In this document: positions 24,147 to 37,426 of the stretch, in pieces
Layout of the letters: each line of letters opens with the position of its first letter
How positions within the stretch are numbered: position 1 is the first letter of the stretch
NCBI GenBank assembly: GCA_005784505.1
Contig: VCAZ01000049.1
Span: 797,001 to 861,000 of the forward strand
DNA from: Bagarius yarrelli
Lineage: Eukaryota; Chordata; Actinopteri; Siluriformes; Sisoridae
Length of the DNA: 64,000 nt
Reading direction: 5' to 3'
The notes under the pieces: generated by a model
What the model saw: the letters and a program-made list of their open reading frames with translations, nothing else
Told to the model about the DNA's origin: nothing
The model's database searches: none
Made by a program: the position numbers and the translations under genes

Positions 24147-25667
24147 TTATTTTTTGGATGTTGTAAGCTGTAACCTCCTGATTTGGCATAGCAAATACTG
24201 CTCACCTCAGTTTGGCCTGAGGTTGAAGCTTTGCTTTCTCTTTGAACCCATCCGTCACAAACAGACTCATCAACGGACAGAGAGAAAGAAAAGAATTTAA
24301 TTTTAAAGTGGCTGAGGGCAAAGGGGAACACTGACGAAACAATTACACACATTTCAAGATAACATCAACAAGCTATGGTAATCGTTGGGTGCTTCATGAT
24401 CCCACCTTATCTTCACTGAGAAGAGACACGTACTGGTGAAATATGTAGACAAGACAGTTAGTGATGTCGCTGTAAATTTTATGTGAGGTAAGTCATGTAT
24501 TTTTATACGATGTTACTACTAAATTGTACTACTTTTTTCTTTCCTTCTTTCTTTACGTTCAGTTTGAAAGGCATTGCAGTCTATAAATTAATGCTTTATT
24601 CCCTTCACATTTATTCTGGTCTTTTTGTGCCTCATCATTTAATGGATTGTGACTACAAAGCATTCTAAAGTTGGGCTTTAAGAAAAAATACATAATGGTT
24701 AAAATCATTTTTATTGACCTTTTTTTTTAATATAGTCAGGTGATTTTTATCTGTTCTTTTAAGTAAGTCATTCTTTTATGATAAAACAAGTCTCGCCTAT
24801 GTTTTCTGAAACTTCAAAGAAAGTCATAATTAAAAAAAAAAAAACTATTAGACATGATTGCCTATTACAAGGACATTGGCTTCAAAGTTCAAGAGTTTAT
24901 ACACAAAGATGTATAAACTGGAAAACAGAAGATCCTTTAAAATAGACATAACCTTATATTTCTGGGTGAACCAATCCCACATGTCTGCATAAAACCAGTT
25001 AGTTGTAATTAAATTTTTTTTAAATCATTACTTTGTAAAGCTAAAAATATTTTCTCCTGTTCTTGGCATCCTATTCTGTTTCTCTGTCCATTCTTTCATA
25101 ATACCATCAGCGCACCTGACTTGGTTCAGCTTAATAAGTCACTTGAATTTGTTTGAAGGCAACCGCTTTAGATAAAAGAGCGCTTTCCTATGCTAGATTG
25201 GGCACTCAAAAGCCCCTGTTGTTGAAAAAGAAGCATCGCTCTGTGCGGTCTTCAGCACAAACCTGTTTCATCCTGCACCCCTGTGCCGCCCCTTACTGCG
25301 GATTGGATGGGGTTTATTTGGAGGTGGGGGGTGAGATGGGTGAGTTTGGTGCTGACAGCCGATGTCAGTGCAGCTGGAGGTCAGAGCCTCTTGTTTCAGT
25401 CTCCCACTCACTGCGCCACATTCACACGCAGGTCCCAAGTGTGTGGAGTGCGAGCCAAGGGGGGTGAAACTCTAGAAGCAGCCGTTTTCCATCTGTGGAG
25501 GTTAACCGTGTCACACACTCTCACCCTTGCTTGCACCTCTGGTCCTAAGAGACACCTCTGTGATTCAGCATGGTACCCGAAACTTGCACTCGGTCATGGT
25601 CTGTCATGCAGGAGAAAACACTGCCATGAAGCAGTTGGCTGAACACGGGACAATCCAATTTATCCTG
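23526..25667 (+). CDS. Candidate exons 1-2 of an unidentified gene downstream of bmp4
   Basis: Tentative join(23526-23559, 25612-25667). Exon 1 starts at ATG 23526 after the CpG-bearing region and ends at GTCG/GTAAGA, leaving one base of a codon. Exon 2 follows TCATGCAG (ending 25611), completes that codon, reads open as ENTAMKQLAEHGTIQFIL, and ends on a codon boundary at CTG/GTGAGT. The phases agree. The peptide has the helical, Leu/Gly-spaced look of an armadillo-type repeat, but I do not recognise the protein. More exons may exist. Exon 2 may be longer at its 5' side, since the frame is open upstream. A chance match of signals cannot be excluded. Confidence 0.35.
24113..24144. repeat. (ATT)n microsatellite
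   Basis: About ten ATT/TTA units. Confidence 0.95.
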
Positions 25668-26274
25668 GTGAGTCTGAATTCCCTCCAGAACTCGTCCAGG
25701 TGGCAGAGCTATGGTTAGAGGTAACATTTTATAATGCAACAATAGAAAAACAAGAGGGAAGATGCTTATGTAATTATAAAATTGTGCTATTATCATCCTA
25801 CCATGTTAGGGATGTGTATAATAACTGACCAGAAATAGTTGACCTTTAATTTAGATCAAAAGTGCAAAAAAAGGGGGGGGGGAATGATTGTGACTTGGCT
25901 TTAGATGCAGACATTGGCCAACTGTTTGTGCTTAAAGTGGAAATTACATTTCAGTCTCTGGAAAAAAAGCATCAGTTAAAAGGCTTTCTGAGAATCCTGC
26001 TCAAAAAACACATTTAATGAATATGGTGCTCATGCATAAATAAAGGAGAACTGGTCAGGTAATTAAGAGCTATAATTTAGGGCATGATCAGACTTTCCGC
26101 ATAAACAATGCATTCGTAACTATGAAAGAATAGGGATAGTAGTGTATGGAGTGATGTGCTAACTTGTGATAAGGTCAAGACTGATCACCATAAACATACA
26201 ATAACCGTTCTTTCCTGAGATCTTCCAGGATGACGAATCCCGTGCTCAGAGGCTGATGATAATCGGTTTTCAAC

Positions 26275-26450
26275 TCAAATTCAACTTTATTTGTCACATA
26301 CATGATTATAGATAGTACAGCATATAGTAAATTGTTCTTTTACAATGCTCAGATTTTTAAAAGAATAAAATAAAATAAAATTATCAAAAATATACCAGAA
26401 AAAAAACCCAAAATAAAATAAAATATAATATAATAAAATATACTGTTCAT
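26275..26450. repeat. Interspersed repeat (SINE-like) with A-rich tail
   Basis: CAACTTTATTTGTCACATAC and GTACAGCATATAGTAAATTG start a unit that matches 3901-3950, followed by AAAATAAAATAAAA-type simple sequence. Typical of fish interspersed repeats, as I recall them. Confidence 0.65.
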
Positions 26451-26454
26451 CAAG

Positions 26455-26790
26455 TTAAGTCAAGTTTATTTTTAAAGCACACTTAAACACAAAATAGTTG
26501 ACTAAAGTGCTGTACAATCATTAACTAAGTACAGAACATGGAACCAGATTAAAACGAACAAAAAAAAATTAAGAACATAGATAAAATAAGGGCCAAACTG
26601 TATAAAAAGGTCTTTAGGTGAGATTTAAAAAAAGGAAGAGTCGGGGCCTGGCTGATGTATAGGGGTAGCTCATTCCATAATTTAGGGGCAGCTACTGAAA
26701 AGGCGCAATCACCCCGACTTTTTAATCTAGATTTGGGAATGGTGGGTAAAAACTGATCCCCAAACCTGAGCGAACACACTGGACAGTATG
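26455..26790 (-). mobile_element. LINE 3' end (L2/CR1-like C-terminus), minus strand
   Basis: The minus strand reads SLRFGDQFLPTIPKSRLKSR, then FSVAAPKLWNELPLYI and FFKSHLKTFLYSLA (26549-26779). This is the conserved C-terminal tail of L2/CR1-type LINE ORF2 proteins. The + strand AAGTCAAGTTTATTTTTAAA at 26457 is the usual 3' tail of such elements in fish. 5'-truncated copy with no RT domain. Confidence 0.75.
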
Positions 26791-29700
26791 TCTTTATTGT
26801 ATAGTATTTAACATTTTGTGTATATATAAAGTGATTAATGAAATATAAAGTGCAGTTGTGCAGACTAAAACACCTCCTCTAACATCATGAAAACCAAGAA
26901 AGGTCATTTTAAAACTTGTTTGTCCCTCTAGTGCATTCCCACTTATTTTTTAAACAATAGCTTGGGATGGTTTTTTGGCTTGAGGTGCATTTAAGCTGTT
27001 TTGGTGACTTGAGATGGCCCAACACCTATTTACCTTACTTTGTAATATGTATACATACAGATACTTCTACTAGTCACAACAAAAAAGTCCAATTTAATGT
27101 GAAATGTACGTATCTATTTCATAGCTCTTATCAATGTAAATTAAATCTAGAGAGCTGTTTAATGGGAAAGGAAACCGCATGTTCTGGCAGGCATTAAGGA
27201 TATTTTATCTAAAAAAACACAATATTAGATGAAAAAATAGTCACTTACTATATTCACTTGTTTAAATAAGTGCTTTGACTGTGCGAAAAATGCAATCATA
27301 TTTTATTTTAAATTACATTTGACTGCCAACCCAAAGGTTACTGGTTAAGGTAGAGTAAAACCTTTCTGTGAAAGAAATTGCAGTTGTGAATTACGAGCTA
27401 GTATTGTGTGAGGATGGAATGTTGCTTTTGTTATTGGAGTGGCAGTGTAATTTAGCTGTAAGTGGTGAGTCTCAGTGGTAGGGCTTTCTTCTCAGTTGCT
27501 GTACAGTTTCATTAGACACAGCTAATGAAAATATGGCCCCTGCCTCCTTGCTCTGCTTGCCCTCTAACTGTGCACTGACCTCTATTTTCCTCCCAGCATC
27601 CCTATTAACTGTTCCAACAGGTGTGCTGCTTACTGGTCATAAGGTCCTGCATCTGTCTGGCATTTCGTATGTTGGGACGATTTTCCAGATTTTAAACTTT
27701 CAGATGTTTCTAACAAAGCACTAATTGTGTCAGCTGCAAGCTGCAAATTACAGTTTACTTGTTGGGGGGGGGGGGACAATTCCACCTAACGAATATTCTA
27801 ATTAATTCTAATTTAAAATGTTTTTGTACATGACCTTCATATTTATGGAAAAACACAGCAACGTGTCCTGATACCAGGTATGAATCAGCATGCTTGTTTT
27901 CTCAAAGGTTCTCTGTTAATATATCGCTACTGAGCTCACCTGAAAGAGACAGGTGGACTGTGCCCTAGGTTTTCAGGCTGAAGTTTGAAAGCACAAATGT
28001 GAAACTAGATCTGTAACTTGACCTTGTGGCAATTAGGTCCACAATAGAACGTTTTTTACCCCTGCTTCTTTTGTATTGATAACTTTTGAAACAAAATTAA
28101 AGGCAAGATTAATATTCTGTAGGCCTTTTGGTCAAAACAATCTTAAGTTAATGTTTCTACAATTGCATGTTTTTGGACACTTGTTAACAACATGAGCCTT
28201 TCTCTAAATGTGGCTTTGAGGCTGTTTCCTCCTTTGAAGTCGTGTCACCTTGTTGCTGCCTTTTTTTTTTTAAGGCGAGCACGAGCTAGAAGCAATTGTC
28301 GGAGAGCAGTCGACCTTTTCCCATGTTTGCAGACAGACAGTGAAGGCAGTAATGGAGGGGAGCAAGGAGGGGCATTGCCTTCCCTTTTCCTTTTCCTCCA
28401 CAGTGTTCTTCTCTGAATGGAGTGTGTCCACCGGATCTGCCTGGGATGAAATGTCATATCTCAGACTGATCTTTATCTCTTAATCGCTTCCTTTGTCTCC
28501 TATGATTCCCCAGGTCCTGCCTTGCCTCTCTGGGCCGGCTGGGCTTTGAAGTGTCAAAGGAGGTTAGGGATACAGGCTGTGTTTGGGGTTGCTGAAGGGC
28601 TTATGGTGAACAGTCTCTGCTCCTCTTGGCTAACTGCTCCAGGTGATGAATCAGTGCGCATGCAGGAGAAACAATGCCAGGTGCTATTGACAGAGTGTAC
28701 CCACTCTTGTCACTCTATTACCCTAGATGACCTAACCATTTGTCCTCCAGGTGGTCCTTTTTCCTGAACAGGTCTGAGAAAATGAAAAGCTGAATATATT
28801 TTTTTTTATTTGACAGTGTAATTTCTAATTAGAAATATTGTATGTCAACAACCAAACCCTTTGCATGACAACTAAATGTTAAAAATGTGCTTTTATGGTT
28901 TTGTAAACATTAAATATGGACAACTTTGTAAATTATTCACACACAAATTATTAACACACGGACAAGAGTTGGGGTAGACAATATAAAAATGTGTAATAGT
29001 GTTTTTTCAAAAATAATAAACATAAAATTATACTATTTTAACTATCTTTTTGATAAAACTGTCATGTTACATGAAAACTGGTGAAAGGCATAATTTACCC
29101 TTATGTGGTAAATAATCACTGACTAAGTATATAAGCACAATAGTTTTATTTTAGCTGTACCCTCTTTTTGGTGGTTTTATTAGGTAAATTCATTATCCCA
29201 TGCATTTGACAGTGACCATGATATGGTTGTGGAACAATATAGTCCAGCACCCATGTTAGATCTTGCGATTAATTGCCTTAAGGTGTGTTCATTTTCCTAC
29301 TGAATGTGGTATGAGGCAGATAAAAACAGATGGGTGACAGCCAGTAACTGAACACCTGCAATGCATCCATAGGCCAATGAATGAATATTCAAACATAGTA
29401 TGAACAAGCTGAATGGATGGTGTAAGGATGAGTTGCTGGAAATGTATAACTCTGCGAGTGTTTGAGCTTTTATAGACATTAGTGGGTGCCAGATGGCAAC
29501 ATGATGCCAAGGTGTTTAAGCATACCTGTGAATGTTTGTGTGGTTGTACAGAGTAAAAACAAAATAGGAAGGTCACCAGGAAGGATGTCTGTGGTCTAAT
29601 GTCAGTAGGACACAAAAAAAAAAAAATAATAATAATAATCAGGTGGATAAGGGCACATGGTGTGCACCCTCTGCTGGCAGGAGGCAGAACATCGGTTTCG

Positions 29701-30486
29701 CAGTAATTTAAAATCTGTGGTCTTTCATTTTTTATACAAATAGTCTATGTATTTAGTAATAATAGGTTTATTTATGTAAACTAATCCATTTACATAAAAG
29801 TTAACAAAAATGATCATAAACTATGTGTGTTTAAAGCACACTCTGATAACTGTGTAGGCGTGGCCACTTTTTACACAAATTCGATTTATGTTTTAAGCAT
29901 CTGTAGACTTGCATGATGCATTTGTCCCAGAGGGAAAATCCATTTGCACTTTTTCCTAGATTCAGGTCCAAGTGAATTGGCCACTTCCTCTGTTGTAAGA
30001 GTTAGTAATAGGCATCACGATACACTTGGCAGAAGTTTGCAACACAGCTGTATACATTTGCATTTGACAATGTAAGGAAAGTAGCGATCTCACTGAATTA
30101 TGTACTAACTAGTAGTTAAAGTGTAAACATTTCCCAAATCTTAGATTTAATACTTTTATACTTTAAACTTATCAATTTCACCAGTGACCTGTTATAGTTA
30201 TTTAAAAGTAAAATAATGTGATTTTTATTCATTTTTAAGAGGTTTAGGTTAAAAAAACAATAACATTTTAATATTAAAAAGTTAAAAGTAACGTTCAAAT
30301 GGACAGTATTTAGATTATGCAGACTCCAAAATCATATAAATTTGAAACTCCAATGTTTGTGATTTGTACATCATTACCAGTATTCAGATCACACAACTAT
30401 AGACTTCATAGTCAAGTAAAACACATACTACATCAATGTATTTTTGCTGGTTACTAATTGTGTGAGGGAAAAAAAAGCATCTTAAG

Positions 30487-31598
30487 TAGGGCTGTGGGAT
30501 TTAGAGAAAATATCTAATTGCGATTTTTCGGACATATTGCGACTCAGTCTTAATAATAATGTGCAGCACATACTTTGTATATTCCATAATTACTTGTAGT
30601 CCAGGAGATGCAATGTGCCTTTCTACCAAATAGATGCTAATTATGCACTCAGTTCTGCCTCAATGCATTTTAGTTGAAAAAAAGATATTAAATTATTCCA
30701 GCGTTTATACATTTTTTTTTTTTTTTTTCTAGTGCAAACCACTTTCAATAAAAACAAAAAAAAGACATTTTCTTCTGTAAACAAGCTGTTTTTGAAATAA
30801 GGTAGGTGGTTTAGCTATCGGTAGTTCTGCACGAGTCTTTAGCTTAAAGTAAGCACTAATATAGTGCACAGTAATACTGAGATACTGTTCGAACTGTTGT
30901 TATATTCCGCCTTAACTTTATTCCTATATTCAGTGTAAAGCTGTGAAATGGCAACGCGGCTAAAATTACGAAAGGGAATTTTATATATCCTATCCAGCGC
31001 TCGGATGAGGTTTTCAAATCCCACTTTTGTCACAGCATTAAAAGAAAATGTGTCTTTAGCAAGGTAGCGGGTAATGGCGTTGGTTATCGCCGGGTTGTTT
31101 TTCGTAACATTTTTTCATATGATGTAACAACAGCCGCAATCAGTTCTGAAATTTTACTTTTGTCGTTTGCTACTAGACTGTCACTGGTAGCAAAGTACTT
31201 GCGGACGACTTTTTAGCAAACACACTCCTCAAAACAGCTGCCCTGTGGTCATTTTTTATCTTGCAAATGACCTTTTTTGTTTGTGTCTGTCACTTTGAAT
31301 TCGAAATAATCCCATATTACAGACATGCTGTTTTTTTGAGGTATTAATTGGCCAAATGACGCGAAACAAGCCATAATCTTGCTCCGCTGTGCTTTTTACT
31401 TTATTTTGTTTTTATAATTGTGGGCGTTACACCCAACACCCCACCTGACCAAACCTGATGATGGCTGTACGAAGCTGTGCGCACTCAATTGGTTGGTATG
31501 ACTGCCAGTCACTTTTTATATCGCATTCACATCACAGCCTTATGTGATTAGCTAATTGCAGCGTTTCAAATTCGATTCCGATTAATCGTTCAGCCCTA
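30487..31598 (-). mobile_element. Internally deleted hAT element with 8-bp target duplication
   Basis: Terminal repeats TAGGGCTG (30487) and CAGCCCTA (31591-31598), flanked by ATCTTAAG (30479-30486) and ATCTAAAG (31599-31606). The minus strand encodes broken N-terminal parts of a ZBED-type hAT transposase: a BED-finger-like WDYFEFKVTDTN segment near 31300, KVVRKYFATSDSLVANDKS, then VGFENLIRALDRIYKIPF (30839-31033). The RNase H-like catalytic and dimerisation regions are absent. Frames carry stops, so the copy is dead. Confidence 0.8.
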
Positions 31599-31764
31599 AT
31601 CTAAAGACACTCATGGCGGTTCACTAATTAGAATAAACAGCTAAATGTTACAAATAATAAATGTAGCATGTCATACCTTATGTCCAGTATCATTTTATAT
31701 TCATTTTGGCAGTGGTCCTCAAAGTAGAGCTAGTAATCCATATCCTGCTGTTTTTATTTTATTT

Positions 31765-31930
31765 ACTTTTGCATTTCTGGCAATTGGCAGACTCTCGTAG
31801 CCAGAGTGACTTACATTTATCTTATAATATTACCCATGTAGGTAGTTGAGGTTTAAGGGCCTTGCTTGGTGGTGGGAATTGAATCCAAGATTATCTGATC
31901 AGTAGTCAGACACCTTAATCATTGCACAAA
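31765..31930 (-). repeat. tRNA-derived SINE, minus orientation
   Basis: On the minus strand the head reads GATTAAGGTGTCTGAC (A-box-like) and GGATTCAATTCCC (B-box-like). The tail on the + strand side reads GGCAGACTCTCGTAGCCAGA and GTGACTTACATTTATC. The same modules recur at 57345-57485 and at the window end. Confidence 0.65.
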
Positions 31931-32576
31931 ACACTAAATACAAATAATTGGAACGTTTTTAACAAATGTATTTATTACATTTGTTTGTTATGGCGCTGAT
32001 GAGGACAAACCCGTTTTTTCTGACTTGATCTGTGCATTGAGTTTCCATACTGTATTGAACTGGTCATACAAATGGGTCTAATCAACTCAAAAACAAGTTA
32101 GTCAAGTTGCATCTAATGTGTTGTCTAATAATAAATAATTTTATCTCTAAACAATGTATAATATTGTAAACTAATATTATTTTAATTATTGTATATTACA
32201 ATTCAATACATAAAAAGGACCATTTAAGATCCTTGACTGTAAACAGATATATGCATTCATTTTTTTCTGCTACATGGCACTGTAAGCAAATTGATCCAGA
32301 AACTGCTTTCCTACTGTGAGACAAGAATACAGACAGAGGTTGTTGACCTTTGCTCAAATTTTTCATGTCCCTTTTTAAAGATAAATTTGTTTCCCAATAA
32401 TAATACATTTGCCAAAAATTTTATTAGGCTCGGGCAATAAGGAAAGAACTATAAGCCTTTAGCAGCGATTTTAGAAATGAAACAGGCCAGGCTAACAAAC
32501 AACACGGTCCTGTTAAACTGGCAAAGACCAATCCGAAATTGCAGGTAGAACCAAGCACCTAGCAGCGCTTGGATAA

Positions 32577-32730
32577 AGCATGTGTAAGTGTTTCTGTTAA
32601 AGTATTTAAGTGAGGAGAGTTCACTCAAAGACTGTAACAGAAACACATGCACATGCTTTTCCCAGGCGCTGCCAGGTGCTTGATAAGTGTAAGTGTTTCT
32701 GTTAAAGTCTTTTAGTGAGGAGAGTTCACT
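32577..32730. repeat. Nested direct and inverted repeat
   Basis: GTAAGTGTTTCTGTTAAAGT...GTGAGGAGAGTTCACT occurs at 32584-32625 and again at 32688-32730 in the same orientation. Between them, 32627-32656 is the inverted form of 32577-32607 (AAAGACTGTAACAGAAACAC is the complement of the unit core). The arrangement can fold as a hairpin with either direct copy. No known family recognised. Confidence 0.8.
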
Positions 32731-33229
32731 GTCTTTGTTTGTTCTAGGTTTACTCTGCAGCGTTTTTGCTGGTCGTCTGTGTTTAACACGCTTTAGCAGT
32801 AGAAGAAAAAGTGCAGAGCAGCAACTTAATGAAGACCAGAAACCTAAAAAGCATACAATCTCCCTAGGGATTATCAGCTTTTTTTGTTTAGTACAGAGAT
32901 TTGCCCTTGATGTTTTGGTTGGCAATAGGCTTGTGCCATTGAGGTGGATCTTTCAATTTCTCTTGACGATATGTGTTATCAGGTGCCTATTAGGGTGGGT
33001 ATGTGTGGGGTTTTTTTGTTGTTGTTTTTGTTTTTTTTGTTTTGTTTTGTTTTGGGTTTCTTTTTTTTCCTGTCTGGACACCATGTGTGTAAGCGTGGCT
33101 GTCGGCCACAGGCATGCCCGGAAAGGCTCGGAGCACAGCGAGTCATTAGGAAGTGAGGATGTCTGGAGTGTATTAGAGCTTGGGTACTGTAACTCATACA
33201 AGCATGGGCTGGTATCAATTCCAACCAGG

Positions 33230-33231
<2 letters not shown>

Positions 33232-33264
<33 letters not shown>
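33232..33264. repeat. (GA)n microsatellite
   Basis: GA array of about 16 units. Confidence 0.96.
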
Positions 33265-33268
<4 letters not shown>

Positions 33269-33655
33269 AGGAAAAAAAGTGGAGAGGAATAGAAAAGGTC
33301 CAGAAAACGACAGTCCTAAAATGTTATCCACAGCTGTAGTTTTGACTCCAGACCTCAACAGTTTGACAGTTTTTGGTGTTCCTCGTCAAGACTCTGCTTA
33401 CATTGGCGTTGTTTGAGTTTCATCAAACGAGCATGATTCATTCCTGACAGCAAAATAGAGAGGGAGACTAAAGAAGGATTCCACATTCCAGCTTCCTGTG
33501 TCCACAATTCTGTGGGACTTCTGCCTTGTGTGTATTAGAGCAAGCTGATGGTGGCATGTGGATATAAATATTTCCTAACTAAAGTCAGCAGTACAAAGTT
33601 GAATATAAGGGTCATTTTAATTCAGAACTTAATGCAAATCTCCCAGTTTCAAAGA

Positions 33656-33667
33656 GCAAGAGAGAGA

Positions 33668-33717
<50 letters not shown>
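33656..33717. repeat. Compound (GA)(GT)(GA) microsatellite
   Basis: Short GA, then GT (about 33669-33684), then a long GA run. Confidence 0.95.
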
Positions 33718-33719
<2 letters not shown>

Positions 33720-35254
33720 CCTTTGCCTTTCTATACATCAGAAATATCTAAAGAAGGAAAGAAGGGCCTTTGGGTTAATCCAGATATCCTGGGGAAAGAC
33801 TGCAAGATGTGTGGTGGCTGAGTCTGGTTCTGTCAGACAGAATTCAATAGTCTTATCCCACTGAGAGAAAACAGCATGTATCTGGCCCTCAAATTGCCAC
33901 TTTCAGCTCTCTCTTTTGAAGCTTCTCCTCTAACTAAAACATTTTTATAATACAAAACAGAAGAGAGGAGACATGGCAGCATTGGAGACATTAGGCCTAA
34001 ATGTAACACCAAACACCTGTTTTAATTTATTGTTCTTAAAAATTTCACTGTGAACAGAACCCAGTCTTTTTGGAATGTTGGGTAAACACACGCACACAAT
34101 TGACCTTCAAGTCCAATACATAAATGAATTAACCATGAAGTCCTTCGGTAAGTCAGCATAAAAGCAGCTGAAGCAGAGTGCAGGTGCTGCCAGCTTGATG
34201 CTGTGTTCTCTCAAATTCTCCTTCATGCACAGGTGCACTTAAACCTCAACTGGCATGGAAACGCACTGAAAAAACCTCCTGAGACTTTGCCTTTTGTAAA
34301 AATTTAGTTCAGGCAGATTTTCTTGTTTCTATGGACCCACTGCAAAATGTGCAAAAAAAAAAAAAAAGGAAGCTAAAGGACCTGACAAGCGATTGAATCC
34401 ATAGGAACGTTTATGTTGGACTTCAACCCACTCCCCCGTAACACTGAAATTCTTGGAACCTACAACAAAAGCAAGAGGCAACTGTGCTGCCAAGGTGTCC
34501 TTACTCTAAATGTAACTATCCGTCCTCAACAAGTGTATCAAATAAAAAGCCCATATGTGAGCTTTATGTCTTCTTTGTACCAAGTCCAGGATTGATGTGT
34601 GCCCTTTAAGAAATGTTCACATTATCAAAGCATTGTTGTTAAGCCTCATCATTTCCTTTGAGAATTTCAATAGCAAGTCATTTAGTATGGCTTGGAAATT
34701 CAGTAGCTTTTCAGTGTAGTATTAGTGAGCAGCACATGCTCTTAGCCCATCTTCATTATTGTAAGTTAGCGTAGTTTTACAATTAAGCTTAACCATAAAA
34801 TAATAAAACGCATGTTGCTGTTGTGTAGGTAAGGTCTAAAGTGCCATCAAAAACATTTCTAATTTACAGCTTGGAAAGTCCAGTGTACTTTCTGCCATGT
34901 GGGAAAAGATACAAATATTACACTTTTTATACAATCACACACCAGTTATACAGTTTTTCAAATACAGAAAAACCTGTAAAAATCCTCATTTCTTCAATTA
35001 CCCAAACAGCCAATCATGTGGCAGCATTGTAATGCATGAAGTCAGGTAAAGAGCTTTAATTAACATTCACATCAAATATTTAAATGTGGATAAAATAAGA
35101 AAAAATTAGTGGTGTGCAAGTCTGGTTTGATTGTTTCTTAGAAACTGGTGATCATCTGCGATTTTCATGCAAAATACTCTTTAAAGTCTACACAGTATAA
35201 TAGGAATACGCAAAATCCACAGTAAGCTTTGGCGTTTATGTGGGGGCAATATAC

Positions 35255-35362
35255 ACTAAGTGGTTGCCACTGTTGGGCCCTGGAGCAAGGCCAATAAACC
35301 TTGATTATTCAATTGTATAAATAAATTTACAACACTTGGATAAGAGTTTCTGCCAGATAACA
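35255..35362 (+). repeat. tRNA-derived SINE fragment, plus orientation
   Basis: AAGTGGTTGCCACTGTTGGG, CCCTGGAGCAAGGCC, then TTGGATAAGAGTTTCTGCCA. These are the middle and tail modules of the SINE seen in minus orientation at 31765 and 57345. Confidence 0.6.
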
Positions 35363-37426
35363 AAAGTAATCCAACTGGACAGAAAACCTTATGAACACTG
35401 ACTCGTGAGGAACAGGTCAAGAGAAAGTATTGGTCGTTATAAATATGATGGTATATGTTACATCATACAAAAACTTATGAACAGAAATACAATCATTTTT
35501 TGTCATTGTAACTTGATTGTAAGTTTACTGAGTAGCAGTTTTACATTTGAATATGTGCCATCTTCTACTTAGCAGGAAAGAGCTGGCTAGTTTGACAGCC
35601 GTCTGTCAATAATTATTTTAATTATTATATTATGCTTATAGGGTGTGATAAAGGATAAATTGTTGTGTATCCTAATATATTTAAATTGTACTTGACATAG
35701 TTAGTCAGTATAGTCATGTAGTCGGGCCTATTTCCTCTTTACTTTTCTTCTTCTTTTTTTTTTTTTAAAACTGTATGCTTCACTTGCTGTTCCTGGCTTC
35801 AAATAATTGATTTAAGAATAAAGGAAGTCAATAAATTTAGCCTCTTGCTGCTGTTGTCTGTCTCTTGAGTCTCCCTAACACCCCTTTTGGCGCACATAAC
35901 GCATAACTACAACATTCTCAGAGAATAAGTGTGTTAAGCAGTGAACGTGGAGTCATCAGTTGGTCGTCATCTTAATATTTTACAATAGTCCTGCAAGATT
36001 CCATGTCTGCATTTTCTGTCTGTTAACACAACTATCAGGTAATAAGGAAGAATGAAAAGATGCCATAAATTGTGGGCCATGCCACTTTAGACTGGAATGC
36101 TTATCTTGTTTTTTTGTTGTTTTTTTTAAAAAAAGGACCATGGTGTGGTTTTTTGCAGCTGGGATAACATGAGGACTGATGAAGTTGGTGCCAGGTCTGG
36201 AAGAGAGCTGTCTTTCCTTCTCTCCCTGTTCTCCTCCTCCACTTCCCTTGTTCTACACGTCTGTCAGCATGCAGTGCAGGCCTGCGGCCTGGAGAAGCGT
36301 GGGGGCTGTAGGCCCAGCACCAGGCCTACACGCCACTTGTTGGTCCACAGCAATAAAACAAAGCACTTGTAACATGAAAGAATTCTTCTGCTTTACAAGA
36401 GGAAGTTGAACATCTGAGAGATGCTGTTTGAAATCTCTTGGCACACAGGGTGTGTCAAAGCTGTGGTGGGGGCCTCTGTCTCTCTCTTTCTTTTTTTTTT
36501 CTCTTAAAATGTAAAATCTTTTTCCGAACTTCATCCCTACTGATTCCCGTGTCTTAGGAAAACACTGGCACCCCAGAGAGGTCAGTCAGGATTCTGTTGG
36601 CTTTGGGCGTTGCATTTTTTTTGGCAGGAAAGATGATGGTTATCTTTGTGCTAACATCTCAACGTAAAATATAATGGAAAACTGATACTAACCTGATACT
36701 AACTGGCAATAATAAATAAAGTTGTTTCCTCTTGTAAAATCTCTGCAGCCTGCCATAGTGACTTCCTGCAATGTAAAACATGCTCTTACCATGTTTAAAT
36801 GATTTTGGTTTGCTGAAACATCAATTTAAGGGTCAATTTCCGTGAACTAGTACTAAAAAATACTTAGTTTCAGTATGACAACGATGTTTATGAGATTAAA
36901 AAAAGTAATAAATGAATTGGTAGTTTGACTGGTAGTTTGGGACTATCAGCTTTTCAAATTAGTTCAGGACTGTAGCTCAGTTTCTACTAGCAGGAGCAGT
37001 CACAAATAGGTAGTAATGACTCCCACATAAAGTCACTTCATAAACACTCTTTGGACCTGGTGGATTGAGTCCAAGCACTCCAAAGTTTTAGTTTTCTGGA
37101 AAAGTGAAAATGTTACTCTGCTTGTTTGGCACCACTCGGGAGATATGGTACCTTGGAGAGTTATTACATTGCAGCTTGTAAAGCAGAACACTATTACGAG
37201 GTAACGTAAATCACAAATAAACAGCTTTTCTGTTCAAATGTGTTCGTGTTGTTGCTAATGTCAACACTGCCTCAGGGGCTGGTGTCTGTAAATCATCGAG
37301 TGACCTCATGGCAGTCAATCCACTCTCAAACACTCTAGCAGCCTTAGATGTACGCCAGGGAGATCAATGTGAAATAGTTTTCAGTTCAGCTCATGCCTCT
37401 TAGAAGCTTAGCTTTCAGTAGTGGCT

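Noticed and set aside
32693..33292. 199-codon + frame
   Set aside because: Low-complexity F/C-rich and RE-repeat peptide produced by T-rich and GA-repeat DNA; no domain or splice context.
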